This document shows, in pieces, positions 1 through 8,729 of a stretch of DNA of 21,978 bases (its first letter is position 1; the number at the start of each line of letters is the position of its first letter). The DNA is from an uncultured Saprospiraceae bacterium. Lineage in GTDB: Bacteria; Bacteroidota; Bacteroidia; Chitinophagales; Saprospiraceae. The notes under the pieces are model-generated. The model was given only the letters and a program-made list of their open reading frames with translations. It was not told where the DNA came from and did no database searches. A program made the position numbers and the translations under genes. The DNA lies in contig CALEYL010000067.1 of NCBI GenBank assembly GCA_937926205.1, positions 1 through 21,978 on the forward strand, given 5' to 3'.

Positions 1-103
1 TAAATTCTATCAACAGCACTTTTGCTATTGTATGATATATAATTGATTCAATTCAATTAGATGTTAGACAGGGAAAAACTGCTCCAATCAGCAGTCTGCC
101 CCC

Positions 104-160
104 TTTAACCTTTAACCTTTTCACTTTAACCTTTTCACTTTAACCTTTTTAACCTAACCT
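104..160. repeat. Heptamer tandem repeat (TTTAACC / TTTTCAC) upstream of the glycosyltransferase
   Basis: Seven-base units follow one another directly: TTTAACC at 104, 111, 125 and 139, alternating with TTTTCAC at 118 and 132, and ending in a degenerate TTTTTAACCTAACC. The array stops about 10 bp before the ATG at 170, so it fills the place where a leader and start-site region would be. The period of seven (or fourteen for the mixed unit) is seen directly. A change in copy number could alter promoter or leader spacing, but that is inference. I see no clear promoter in bases 1-103. Confidence 0.85.
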
Positions 161-169
161 TTCCTCCCC

Positions 170-1297
170 ATGTTCCGAATCGGGTACGACGCAAAACGGC
201 TTTTCAACAACTTCACCGGACTGGGGATTTACAGTCGGACCCTGTTGCGCAACCTGGCTCAAACAGCTCCGGAGCACGAATATTGGTTATATACCCCAAA
301 AATCCGGCAACATGCCGAGACAAGCCCCTTTTTAAACAACCCTTCTTTTCAGGTTCGAACACCGCGAAGCGGCTTTCCGGTTTTGTGGCGAAGCGCAGGA
401 ATCAAAAAAGACCTCAACCGGGATGGCATCCAACTTTTTCACGGCTTGAGTCACGAGATTCCATTGGGCTTGCACCGCACCCGGATTCGCAGCGTAGTCA
501 CCATACACGACCTCATTTTCAGACATTATCCGGAACAGTACGCCTTGCCGGATCGGCTCATTTATGACTGGAAATTTAAATATGCCTGTCAACACGCCGA
601 TCGGGTGGTTGCCATCAGTGAAAGTACCAAAAAGGACATTGTTGAATTTTATGGCATTTCGCCCGAACGCATCGAAGTTATATACCAATCCTGCGATGCG
701 CGGTTTGCGCAGGCGCTTTCGGCGGAAGAAATCACCCTTGTCGCCAGGAAATACGGTTTACCAGAAAATTACCTGCTTTACGTCGGCAGCATCATCGAGC
801 GCAAAAATCTACTGCGCATTGTGCAGGCGCTGGAATTACTGCCTGCTGACTTGTCTTTGCCTTTGGTTGTGGTGGGAAAAGGCGGAGCTTATGAAAAAAA
901 GGTGCGCCAATACCTTGCCGGCAGGGCGCTTGAATCCCGGGTACATTTTATTTCGCCTGTTTTTGAAGAGCTGCCGGCCCTTTACCGGGGCGCCTCGGTG
1001 TTTCTTTATCCTTCGATGTGCGAAGGTTTCGGAATCCCGGTCATCGAGGCTTTGAATTGTGCAGTTCCGGTCATTACTTCTAATGTCTCTTCTCTGCCTG
1101 AAGCGGGTGGCCCGGGTGCGTGGCTGGTCAATCCCCAAAGTGCGGAGGCTATTGCAGCAGGCATCCAAAGCCTGCTTACAGACACTTCGGACCGGAATGC
1201 CCGTATTCAAACGGGACTGGACTATGTTCAACGCTTTAAAGACGGAGCCATCACGCCTCAGATGTTGGCGCTTTATGCCAAGTTATTAGGTATTTAG
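170..1297 (+). CDS. GT-B fold glycosyltransferase, family 4 type (group 1)
   Basis: A 375-residue retaining glycosyltransferase that probably transfers a sugar from a nucleotide-sugar donor to a lipid-linked or polysaccharide acceptor at the cytoplasmic face of the membrane. The N-terminal acceptor half carries the glycine-rich loop around residues 17-20 (GLGIYSRTLL) and TIHDLIF at 111-117. The C-terminal donor half has LYVGSIIERKNL at 203-214, where R211/K212 match the usual phosphate-contacting basic pair, and VVVGKGG at 233-239. The EX7E signature is at 285-293 (EGFGIPVIE). Length is normal for the family and there is no transmembrane segment or signal peptide. The ATG at 170 follows directly on the heptamer repeat and no Shine-Dalgarno is evident. 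Donor and acceptor cannot be told from the sequence. The gene before it lies outside the window, so operon membership is unknown. The family call is firm and the substrate is unknown. Confidence 0.93.
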   Translation: MFRIGYDAKRLFNNFTGLGIYSRTLLRNLAQTAPEHEYWLYTPKIRQHAETSPFLNNPSFQVRTPRSGFPVLWRSAGIKKDLNRDGIQLFHGLSHEIPLGLHRTRIRSVVTIHDLIFRHYPEQYALPDRLIYDWKFKYACQHADRVVAISESTKKDIVEFYGISPERIEVIYQSCDARFAQALSAEEITLVARKYGLPENYLLYVGSIIERKNLLRIVQALELLPADLSLPLVVVGKGGAYEKKVRQYLAGRALESRVHFISPVFEELPALYRGASVFLYPSMCEGFGIPVIEALNCAVPVITSNVSSLPEAGGPGAWLVNPQSAEAIAAGIQSLLTDTSDRNARIQTGLDYVQRFKDGAITPQMLALYAKLLGI

Positions 1298-1323
1298 CGC
1301 AGCGAAAACCGACCTTGAGAGGA

Positions 1324-1356
1324 TTTGATATTATATTTACCTGATATGTTAATTTG
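1324..1356 (+). promoter_or_regulatory. Candidate Bacteroidota-type promoter for the giant secreted protease
   Basis: TTTG at 1324-1327 is followed after 21 bp by TTAATTTG at 1349-1356, which matches the TAnnTTTG -7 element at seven of eight positions. A start near 1362 would give a leader of about 165 nt containing the hairpin at 1466-1496. Spacing and one mismatch keep this tentative. Confidence 0.3.
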
Positions 1357-1465
1357 TAATAAGAAGAAAGTGGCTGCGTTTTCAAAACAACAACCTTTCT
1401 CATTCCTGTGAACGTTCGGATTTTCTAATCTTTATTCCTACAAACAACACACCATTTTTTGACTA

Positions 1466-1496
1466 ATTCCCCTTTATTGGGCGTAAAAAGGGGAAT
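1466..1496 (+). promoter_or_regulatory. Inverted repeat in the leader of the giant protease gene
   Basis: ATTCCCCTTT at 1466-1475 pairs perfectly with AAAGGGGAAT at 1487-1496 (10-bp stem, 11-nt loop). It ends 32 bp before the ATG at 1529. No T-tract follows, so it is not a standard terminator of the upstream gene. It could be an operator or an mRNA leader structure. Confidence 0.5.
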
Positions 1497-1528
1497 GTGT
1501 ATCATATAATTCAAAAACACCATTTGCC

Positions 1529-4500
1529 ATGAAGAACTTTACAAAGCTCTGGTGGTCAGCCACCTTATTGTCCCTAGCGCTCCCCGTATTGCTGCCCGCT
1601 CAAACTGAACCGGCTCCCTGGAGTTGTGGCAGTGATCTGGTTTTAGAACGCAGTCTCCAAAATCCTGTTTTGCAAAAGAAGCATCAGCAATTGGAAAAAG
1701 CGGCGTACGAATTTTTTTTCCAAAAAACCGGGCCTTTGGCAGGAAAACGAATGATGACCATTACCCTGCCGGTCGTCGTACACATCATCCACGACAATGG
1801 CCCTGAAAACATCTCTGATGCTCAGGTACTAAATGGCATTCAACAACTCAACGAGGCGTTTGCCAACATGGCTTATTACGATCAGGGCACCGGAACGAAT
1901 ACCATGATCCAGTTTTGCCTTGCTAAGCGCGACCCTGACGAACAGGCAACATTGGGCATTACCCGCAATCAGGATGCCCTGACAAACGTCACCCTGGAAA
2001 CAGAAGACATTGCCCTGAAAAATCTGAACCGCTGGACGCCTACCGACTATATTAACATCTGGTTGGTACGCGAAATTTGTTCTGCCGGTAGTGGTTGCGG
2101 GGTAGCCGGTTATGCTTATTTTCCTTCCTCTCACGGCAACCCGGAGGACGGCATTGTAATGGAAGCGGAATACCTGGGCTCCTCCCCAGGAGGTACAGGG
2201 GTCCTGGCACATGAAATGGGGCATTATCTCGGCCTGTACCACACATTCCAGGGCGGCTGTACCAACGACGATTGCCTGGCCGACGGCGACCGGGTTTGCG
2301 ATACGCCACCGGATCAAAGCACTATATGGGTGGCATGTGATGCCGGTGTCAATACCTGCAATACAGACGCGCAATCTGGTTTTGCCAGCGACCAGCCGGA
2401 TATGATCCTCAATTTTATGGATTATACCAGTTTTGATTGTTTCAACGATTTTACAGCCGGCCAGAGCGACCGGATGCATTGGCATATTGACAATATCAGG
2501 TTCAGCTTGCTTAATTCCAGAGCCTGCGAGGATCCTTGTCCCAACCCTGTTACGGCCCTTTTCAGCGCCTCAGCGGTTTCGGTCAATGTGGGCCAAACCG
2601 TTAATTTTACAAATGGCAGCGCAAATGCAGTATCGTATTCCTGGACAATCAACGGCGTATCCTTTTCCAATTCGACCAATGCTTCCTATACTTTTAATAC
2701 AACCGGCACTTTTGTCATTAGGCTGACGGCTAATTCTGGCAATACTACAGCATGCAGCAGTAATTTTTTTGAGCAGATCATCAACGTTGTTTGTCCGGTA
2801 GTATCCGATTTTGGGTTGAATACCACAGCGCCGGCCATTGGAGAAGATGTGGTAGTGAGCAACTTAAGCCAGAATGCCACCCAATACGAGTGGTTTTTAA
2901 ATGGCATTTCGCAAGGATCGGCGTTTAGTGGTTTTACCCCGCAGGCCACAGGGGTATATGTCATCCGCCTCCAGGCAGGAAATGGGTTTTGCAATAAAAC
3001 AAAGGTTAAATACCTGTCTGTTCAGGACTCCTGTGCCAACCTCACATTCCAGAAAACCTGGGGTGGGGCAAATGAAGACCGGGGCAACCAAACCATAACC
3101 CTGTCAGATGGCAATTTTCTCGTCGTGGGCACCACGGTTGTTTCGGGCGAAACGGATTTGTACCTTTTGAAATTATCAACCGATGGCGCTACAATCTGGC
3201 AAAAACGCTTTGGCAGTGTCGGAAACGAGCAAGTGGGCAGTATACTTGCACTGCCTGACGGTGGCTGGATATTGACCGGTAATTTAGCAGGAAATGCTGG
3301 TACAACACATCCTTTTTTGGCCAGGTTCGCGTCTAATGGTTCGGTGCTCTGGCAGAAAAAGATCATCACATCCGGAGCCGTAAATATTTTCACCCGGGCC
3401 ATACAAACCCAGGATGGCAATTTGTTGATTGGTGGAGCCATCCACGACATCAACGCCGCTAGTTGGGCAGGTTACGTTGCTAAAATGGCCTTAGATGGAA
3501 CCGTGCTTTGGTCAAATTTGTACGATGGCCATCACACCGATTGGATATCGGGTCTTGTAGAATTGCCCAATGGAGACATTGCTGCTGCGGGATTTACCCT
3601 TTCATTTGGTCAGAACACATCCAGTATCCACGACGGCATGGTGATGCGACTTTCTTCTACCGGCGTTTTGCAATGGGTGAATGCCTATGGTTCTATTGAT
3701 AACGAAGGGTTTTCGTCCATTTTTCTTGCCCCGGATGGCGACATGTTGGCTTTTGGTTCTACTTCAGGCTGGAATGGCCCGGGTGGAGGCGCCTATCTGG
3801 ATGATACCTGGGCGGTTAAACTTTCTCCCAACAGCGCTCTGGTGTGGTCGCAGGTATACCGATCCAACCTGGATATTGACCTTGCTGGTCGGGGCGTTTA
3901 TCAAAGCTCCGACGGTGGGTATGTGATTGCAGCCAATGATCTGGGCCCCTATGGGACTAATTTCAATTCGCTTTATTTTAAAATCAGCCCGGATGGGGAT
4001 CCAGAGTGGTCGCGGATGTATCCATCTACCGGGGAGAATAGAATAACTTTCGTAGATGCTACATCAAACGGATATATTTTTACTGGATATGTTGACAACG
4101 GTGGGAATAATGACCTCTGGTTTCTGAAAACGGATGAGGCCGGATTTGCCGGACTTTGCCCGGAGCTTCCCCATCAGCTGGATGCATTTCCGGCACAACC
4201 CATTGTTGTTCAGGGCCAGCTTAGTACCCTTGCCGCACCAGCTATGGTTGCTTCTACCCTGGTGCTTAACGACATTGTTCTTGAAGATGCTGAACCTTGT
4301 GCACCCGATTGCGCCAGCAATGCTAATTGTGAAGCGACCTGGATCAAAACGCTTGGACTGCCGGGCGTGGTGGAAGGCGCCAACAACATCATCCGTGCTG
4401 CTGACGGCAATTTTTACCTGAGTGGCTACCGCGGTGACAGCATTTTGTTGATAAAAATGACTCCTGATGGGGTGATATTCTGGACCCGCAGCTTCAAGTT

Positions 4501-7500
4501 TACTTCAGGTACAAAAGAAAACATCAGCCAGTTGATCGAAGACAGTGACGGGAATCTGGTTGGAGCGGGTCTGTTTAATACAAACCCTTACAGGGCCTTC
4601 AGTTTCAAATACAACCCCTCTTCGGATCAGGTAGAATGGGCTTATCAGAGCCCTGCCACTCCGCAAACTTTTTATGTTGCCCTTTTGGAAAAATCGCCGG
4701 GAGGCAATTATTTAGCATCTGTTTCCTATTACAATTCGCCTGCTCCGGGCAACGATGAAGATGCCAACTTGGTAGAAATTGACCGCAATACCGGACAGCA
4801 TTCCGGCCTGAAATGGGCTTATTCCTTAGCAGCCAACAAAGAATCCCTGAATGAAATGCAAATCCGCAATGGCGCGCTTTACACTGCAGGGCGCTACACT
4901 TATGGCGCATCTGATGCCGGTATGCGTGGGGCCATCAGTAAATTCGACTTATTGGGCAACGAAATTTGGTCGCGTATGCCACTTTTTGGGCCTGCAGTTC
5001 CGGCCAAGGTTTATGCGCCGGATTTTGTGTTTGACGGAGACAACATGGTGACGGTTTATTACGGCGATTTCAATGGGATAAACGGACTTACTGAACAATT
5101 TGCTGTAAGTAAATCAGATTTGAATGGCAATTTGCTTTGGTCAAAACTATACACTTTACCAGATTCTCCCGAGTTGTTTGTTCAGAGCATTATTTCCGTT
5201 TCAGATGGCTATATTATTTTTAGTCCCAATACCTCGTCCAGTCAGCCGGGGAGTATTTATCTCATCAAAATTGACAAAAACGGCGTTGTGCAATGGGCGA
5301 GAGATTATGCTGACATGGAGGTTTTTCACGGCGAAAAATTCTTAGCTACAGCAAATGATTATTTGTATTTCACAGCATCCCAAAGTGGGGGTGATATTGT
5401 TGTGGCCAAAGTGAATTTATCCGATGGCCTGGTTAGCGGAGGTTGCCCATTGCCGGTAAGCATTGCAATAACCGCTCAAGACTTGCCGCCTGTATTCAAC
5501 CCGGTTAGCTTAGTCCGGTATCCGGCGCCAATTACGCAAAGTGCGCGCGTGGCAGCTCCTCAGGCAGGAAATCTATCACCGGTCAACATCTGTATAGCCA
5601 CTTGCAGCGAGGAAATCTGCAACAATACCCTCGACGACGACGGCGACGGTCTCTTCGATTGCCTCGATCCGGATTGCAACTGTACCGGCTGCGATGGGGA
5701 ACAAACAAGATTCTGGTACTTCGGGAATGGCGGCGGGCTGGATTTTGAAACCGATCCGCCAACGGTGCTCAATACCGGACAGACCTTTAGTCGTGAAGCT
5801 TCGTCTGTCGCAAGCGATATGATGGGGAACCTGTTGTTTTATACCGACGCTGCCCGCTTGTTCGACCGCAACCACCAGATCATGCCGAATGGAAACAACC
5901 TGGACGGCCATGCATCTACCACACAATCGCTGATTTTGCCTCAACCCGGCAGCCCCTGGCGCTTTTTTGTCTTTACCCCCAACAGCTTCGACAATCTCGC
6001 TTCGGGCAAGGGCCTGAGTTATTCCATCGTGGATATGAAACTAAATGGAAGTCTTGGAGATGTAGAACCGGGTCAAAAAAACATCGAATTACTGCCCCAA
6101 AGCCAGTTTACTGAAAAAATTACCGCTACCCGTCATTGCAACGGAGAAGATTGGTGGGTGCTCGTTAAAGAGCGCAACAACAACAACTTCAGGGCTTATC
6201 CGCTGACGGCCACAGGACTAGGCGCTCCCGTCATTTCGAGTGTCGGAACCCCCGGTACTGCGGTTGCTCAAAATGTCGTAAGTTGCCTGAAATTCAGTCC
6301 GAACGGGAAGAAGGTAGTCAATGCACTCTTCCAGTCTGGTGGGTTTGACTTATTCGATTTTGACAACACTACCGGACAGCTTAACAACCCAATTACGGTT
6401 ATAGCACCTGCGATGATGAACGGAGCCTATGGCATTGAATATTCATCCGATGGTGAGTTGCTTTATCTGACAAACCTACTGTCGCCTTCCCATATCTGGC
6501 AACTGAATCCCAATGCCGCAGATGCAGCAGCGATACTCGAATCCGCTGTTCTGCTGGCGGAGTTCCCGGATCAATACCGCTTCGGTCAACTGCAGCGGGG
6601 ACCAAACGGAAAAATCTACGTAACGAACACCTTTCCGCTGCAATTCACAAACAGCCTGGGTATTATACACAGGCCTGAGGAGCCAGGACTGGGATGTCTT
6701 TATCAGGAGCAGGGCTTTAACATTGCACCTGGCGGGGCGAACCTGGGTTTGCCATCTTTTCCTCAGGATTTTCTACCCAAACGCCTTTTTGTTGACATTG
6801 AAGGAATGGATTCCCTGTGCCAGACGCCGGGTAGTCTGAGCTATAATCTGAAAGTCAGCGACCTCTGTGCACTTGATTCCGTACGTTGGACCCTGACCGG
6901 CTTGGGCAGCATTGCCTCGCAATCAGACACGGATATTACCCTGGATTTTTCGCAGGCGGGAACAGCTACATTGGTTACCACAGCATTTTCCAGATGCGCC
7001 GTGGGGACGGATACCTTGTTGATTCAAGTCTTCGAAAACAATACGCCTGTGCTCGAACTCGGGCCTGATATTCAGATTTGCGACAACGGCGTTCATGTTC
7101 TGGACGCTGGCCCGGGATTTCAACGCTACCGCTGGAACGATGGTAGCATAGAGCAAACCCTGACTTCATTATTTCCGGGAACGTATTGGGTAGATGCCTG
7201 GGATATTTGCGACAACAAACAAAGCGATACGATACTCATCAGCGTACTACCTGCTACGGTGCTTGATCTTGGCGGCGATCGGAGTGTCTGCTCAAGTACA
7301 ACGCTTACTTATAACCTGCCAAATGCATTCGCTTCCTGGACCTGGTCTCCGGCTACAGGCCTGGATTGCAGCGATTGCAATACGGTCAACATCAGCGCCG
7401 GCAATACCCTGACATATATCGTTCTGGCGTCTAATGCAGAAAACTGCCTTTCGGCGGATACGCTAACCATTGTTTATACAGCTGACACCATTTTTACAAG

Positions 7501-8494
7501 CCTTGATACGGTGGTTTGTTCCGGTGAAACCCTGTTGCTTTTTGGGCAGGAGTTTCCGGCTGACACGGTGGCTGTTTTCTATTCTGTTTCTGCCGGTGGA
7601 TGCGATTCGGTGTTGACGGTAACGGTAACCGGGATCGACCCTGTACAAACCATGATCCAGGAATCCATTTGCCCGGGTGACACGCTGTTGATCAACGGTG
7701 TTAGTGTGACGGGCGATACGAGTCTTCAATTCATATTTACAGCAACAAACGGTTGTGATTCTGTTGTTCTGGTGGAGGTAACCTTACTGGAGGCGCCTGT
7801 CGGGGCAATCACTTTACAGGCTTGTCCGGGCAGTTTTGCGACTTACAATGGGGTAGAAATCCTGGCAGGACAAACACAGGTTATTCTGGTTCCCGGTATT
7901 GCAGGCGCCTGCGATTCTCTCGTCACCGTTACGGTATTGCCCTTGATGCCGCCGCTGATAGAATTACCGGCCACGGATACCGTGGAAGCCGGCAATGAAA
8001 TTTCTCTTAGCCCTTCCGTGTCAGGCACAGGCCCATACCTTTGGCAATGGTCGCCTGGGCCGCCTCCCGATTGGCTGAGTTGCTATGATTGCCCCAATCC
8101 TGTAGCCAGTCCTTTGTCAACCACCTTGTTCACTGTGATGGTCACGGACGCCAATGGTTGTGTAGGTGTCGACTCTATTGCGCTCGTCGTTGTGCCTTGC
8201 AAAGAACCTTATATACCCAATGTATTCTCTCCGAATGGCGACGGCATCAACGACCGCTTCTACATCCAGTCTTCTGAATGTGTGATCCACATTAAGTATT
8301 TGCGCGTTTTTGACCGCTGGGGGGAACTGGTTTTTGAACGCAAAGATTTTTCACCCAATGTGGAGGCCCTGGGCTGGGATGGAAGCTTTATGGGGAAAGC
8401 GATGAACGCCAACGTCTTCGTTTGGGTTGCAGAAATCGAATTTCCGGATGGGGCCGTATTGCTGAAAAAAGGAGATGTGAGTTTGCTCCGTTAG
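1529..8494 (+). CDS. Giant secreted M43-type metalloprotease with PKD, beta-propeller and Ig-like modules and T9SS type B sorting domain
   Basis: A 2321-residue exported protein. Residues 1-25 form a Sec signal peptide (hydrophobic 9-23, PAQ near the cleavage site). The catalytic domain spans about 76-330: the extended zinc motif HEMGHYLGLYH is at 228-238 with E229 as general base, and NFMDYTS at 295-301 supplies the Met-turn, as in pappalysin-like M43 peptidases. C33 in SCGSD could be a cysteine switch in a propeptide (inference). Two PKD-like domains follow (about 340-420 and 425-498). Next come two blocks of repeats of the type 'DG..L..G......D..L.K....G...W.K' (about 505-890 and 935-1300), which look like beta-propellers, and a MopE-like DxDxDG metal-binding stretch (1368-1385). 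A third propeller-like region lies at about 1390-1745 and Ig-like/adhesin modules at about 1750-2225. The last 93 residues (IPNVFSPNGDGIND at 2229, then FDRWGE) are the gliding-motility-type C-terminal sorting domain that sends the protein through the type IX machinery to the cell surface. Substrate unknown. Confidence 0.93.
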   Translation: MKNFTKLWWSATLLSLALPVLLPAQTEPAPWSCGSDLVLERSLQNPVLQKKHQQLEKAAYEFFFQKTGPLAGKRMMTITLPVVVHIIHDNGPENISDAQVLNGIQQLNEAFANMAYYDQGTGTNTMIQFCLAKRDPDEQATLGITRNQDALTNVTLETEDIALKNLNRWTPTDYINIWLVREICSAGSGCGVAGYAYFPSSHGNPEDGIVMEAEYLGSSPGGTGVLAHEMGHYLGLYHTFQGGCTNDDCLADGDRVCDTPPDQSTIWVACDAGVNTCNTDAQSGFASDQPDMILNFMDYTSFDCFNDFTAGQSDRMHWHIDNIRFSLLNSRACEDPCPNPVTALFSASAVSVNVGQTVNFTNGSANAVSYSWTINGVSFSNSTNASYTFNTTGTFVIRLTANSGNTTACSSNFFEQIINVVCPVVSDFGLNTTAPAIGEDVVVSNLSQNATQYEWFLNGISQGSAFSGFTPQATGVYVIRLQAGNGFCNKTKVKYLSVQDSCANLTFQKTWGGANEDRGNQTITLSDGNFLVVGTTVVSGETDLYLLKLSTDGATIWQKRFGSVGNEQVGSILALPDGGWILTGNLAGNAGTTHPFLARFASNGSVLWQKKIITSGAVNIFTRAIQTQDGNLLIGGAIHDINAASWAGYVAKMALDGTVLWSNLYDGHHTDWISGLVELPNGDIAAAGFTLSFGQNTSSIHDGMVMRLSSTGVLQWVNAYGSIDNEGFSSIFLAPDGDMLAFGSTSGWNGPGGGAYLDDTWAVKLSPNSALVWSQVYRSNLDIDLAGRGVYQSSDGGYVIAANDLGPYGTNFNSLYFKISPDGDPEWSRMYPSTGENRITFVDATSNGYIFTGYVDNGGNNDLWFLKTDEAGFAGLCPELPHQLDAFPAQPIVVQGQLSTLAAPAMVASTLVLNDIVLEDAEPCAPDCASNANCEATWIKTLGLPGVVEGANNIIRAADGNFYLSGYRGDSILLIKMTPDGVIFWTRSFKFTSGTKENISQLIEDSDGNLVGAGLFNTNPYRAFSFKYNPSSDQVEWAYQSPATPQTFYVALLEKSPGGNYLASVSYYNSPAPGNDEDANLVEIDRNTGQHSGLKWAYSLAANKESLNEMQIRNGALYTAGRYTYGASDAGMRGAISKFDLLGNEIWSRMPLFGPAVPAKVYAPDFVFDGDNMVTVYYGDFNGINGLTEQFAVSKSDLNGNLLWSKLYTLPDSPELFVQSIISVSDGYIIFSPNTSSSQPGSIYLIKIDKNGVVQWARDYADMEVFHGEKFLATANDYLYFTASQSGGDIVVAKVNLSDGLVSGGCPLPVSIAITAQDLPPVFNPVSLVRYPAPITQSARVAAPQAGNLSPVNICIATCSEEICNNTLDDDGDGLFDCLDPDCNCTGCDGEQTRFWYFGNGGGLDFETDPPTVLNTGQTFSREASSVASDMMGNLLFYTDAARLFDRNHQIMPNGNNLDGHASTTQSLILPQPGSPWRFFVFTPNSFDNLASGKGLSYSIVDMKLNGSLGDVEPGQKNIELLPQSQFTEKITATRHCNGEDWWVLVKERNNNNFRAYPLTATGLGAPVISSVGTPGTAVAQNVVSCLKFSPNGKKVVNALFQSGGFDLFDFDNTTGQLNNPITVIAPAMMNGAYGIEYSSDGELLYLTNLLSPSHIWQLNPNAADAAAILESAVLLAEFPDQYRFGQLQRGPNGKIYVTNTFPLQFTNSLGIIHRPEEPGLGCLYQEQGFNIAPGGANLGLPSFPQDFLPKRLFVDIEGMDSLCQTPGSLSYNLKVSDLCALDSVRWTLTGLGSIASQSDTDITLDFSQAGTATLVTTAFSRCAVGTDTLLIQVFENNTPVLELGPDIQICDNGVHVLDAGPGFQRYRWNDGSIEQTLTSLFPGTYWVDAWDICDNKQSDTILISVLPATVLDLGGDRSVCSSTTLTYNLPNAFASWTWSPATGLDCSDCNTVNISAGNTLTYIVLASNAENCLSADTLTIVYTADTIFTSLDTVVCSGETLLLFGQEFPADTVAVFYSVSAGGCDSVLTVTVTGIDPVQTMIQESICPGDTLLINGVSVTGDTSLQFIFTATNGCDSVVLVEVTLLEAPVGAITLQACPGSFATYNGVEILAGQTQVILVPGIAGACDSLVTVTVLPLMPPLIELPATDTVEAGNEISLSPSVSGTGPYLWQWSPGPPPDWLSCYDCPNPVASPLSTTLFTVMVTDANGCVGVDSIALVVVPCKEPYIPNVFSPNGDGINDRFYIQSSECVIHIKYLRVFDRWGELVFERKDFSPNVEALGWDGSFMGKAMNANVFVWVAEIEFPDGAVLLKKGDVSLLR

Positions 8495-8518
8495 GTGCAA
8501 AAAATTAAGATTTATGAG

Positions 8519-8574
8519 CAGGGTTACATGCGATGGATCAATGATTTGCAACCAAATCATCGCATGTAGCCCTG
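8519..8574 (+). terminator. Long hairpin after the giant protease gene, probable terminator
   Basis: Bases 8519-8535 pair with 8558-8574 over 17 bp with a single G-T wobble. Inside the loop GATTTG at 8543-8548 can pair with CAAATC at 8553-8558, sharing one base with the outer stem. Only a short run, ATTTTA, follows, so the T-tract is weak. Its position 24 bp after the stop codon favours a terminator or an mRNA 3'-end stabiliser. Confidence 0.55.
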
Positions 8575-8603
8575 ATTTTAAGTCAGTTCCCGGCCAAAAC
8601 CCC

Positions 8604-8611
8604 TATTTTTG
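8604..8611 (+). promoter_or_regulatory. Candidate -7 element (TATTTTTG) upstream of the kinase/RapZ fusion gene
   Basis: TATTTTTG matches the Bacteroidota TAnnTTTG element at all positions, but there is no good TTTG about 20 bp upstream. Transcription from here would leave a leader of about 115 nt that includes the perfect dyad GGTATTTAATACC at 8641-8653, a possible operator. Confidence 0.3.
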
Positions 8612-8729
8612 CCTGCTGATCTTTTTATTAGTAAAAATTCGGTATTTAATACCTCGTGCAATTTGTTGGTTTTCAAGGCTGGAGTACAATCCGGCGTTCA
8701 AAGCCTGACATTGAAAAACTTCACAAAGG

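Noticed and set aside
1..103. TAA at position 1 as the stop of an upstream gene
   Set aside because: Without the preceding sequence the frame cannot be known.
1829..2485. 218-residue minus-strand frame inside the giant protease
   Set aside because: It is antisense to the catalytic zinc site region, with no recognisable domain.
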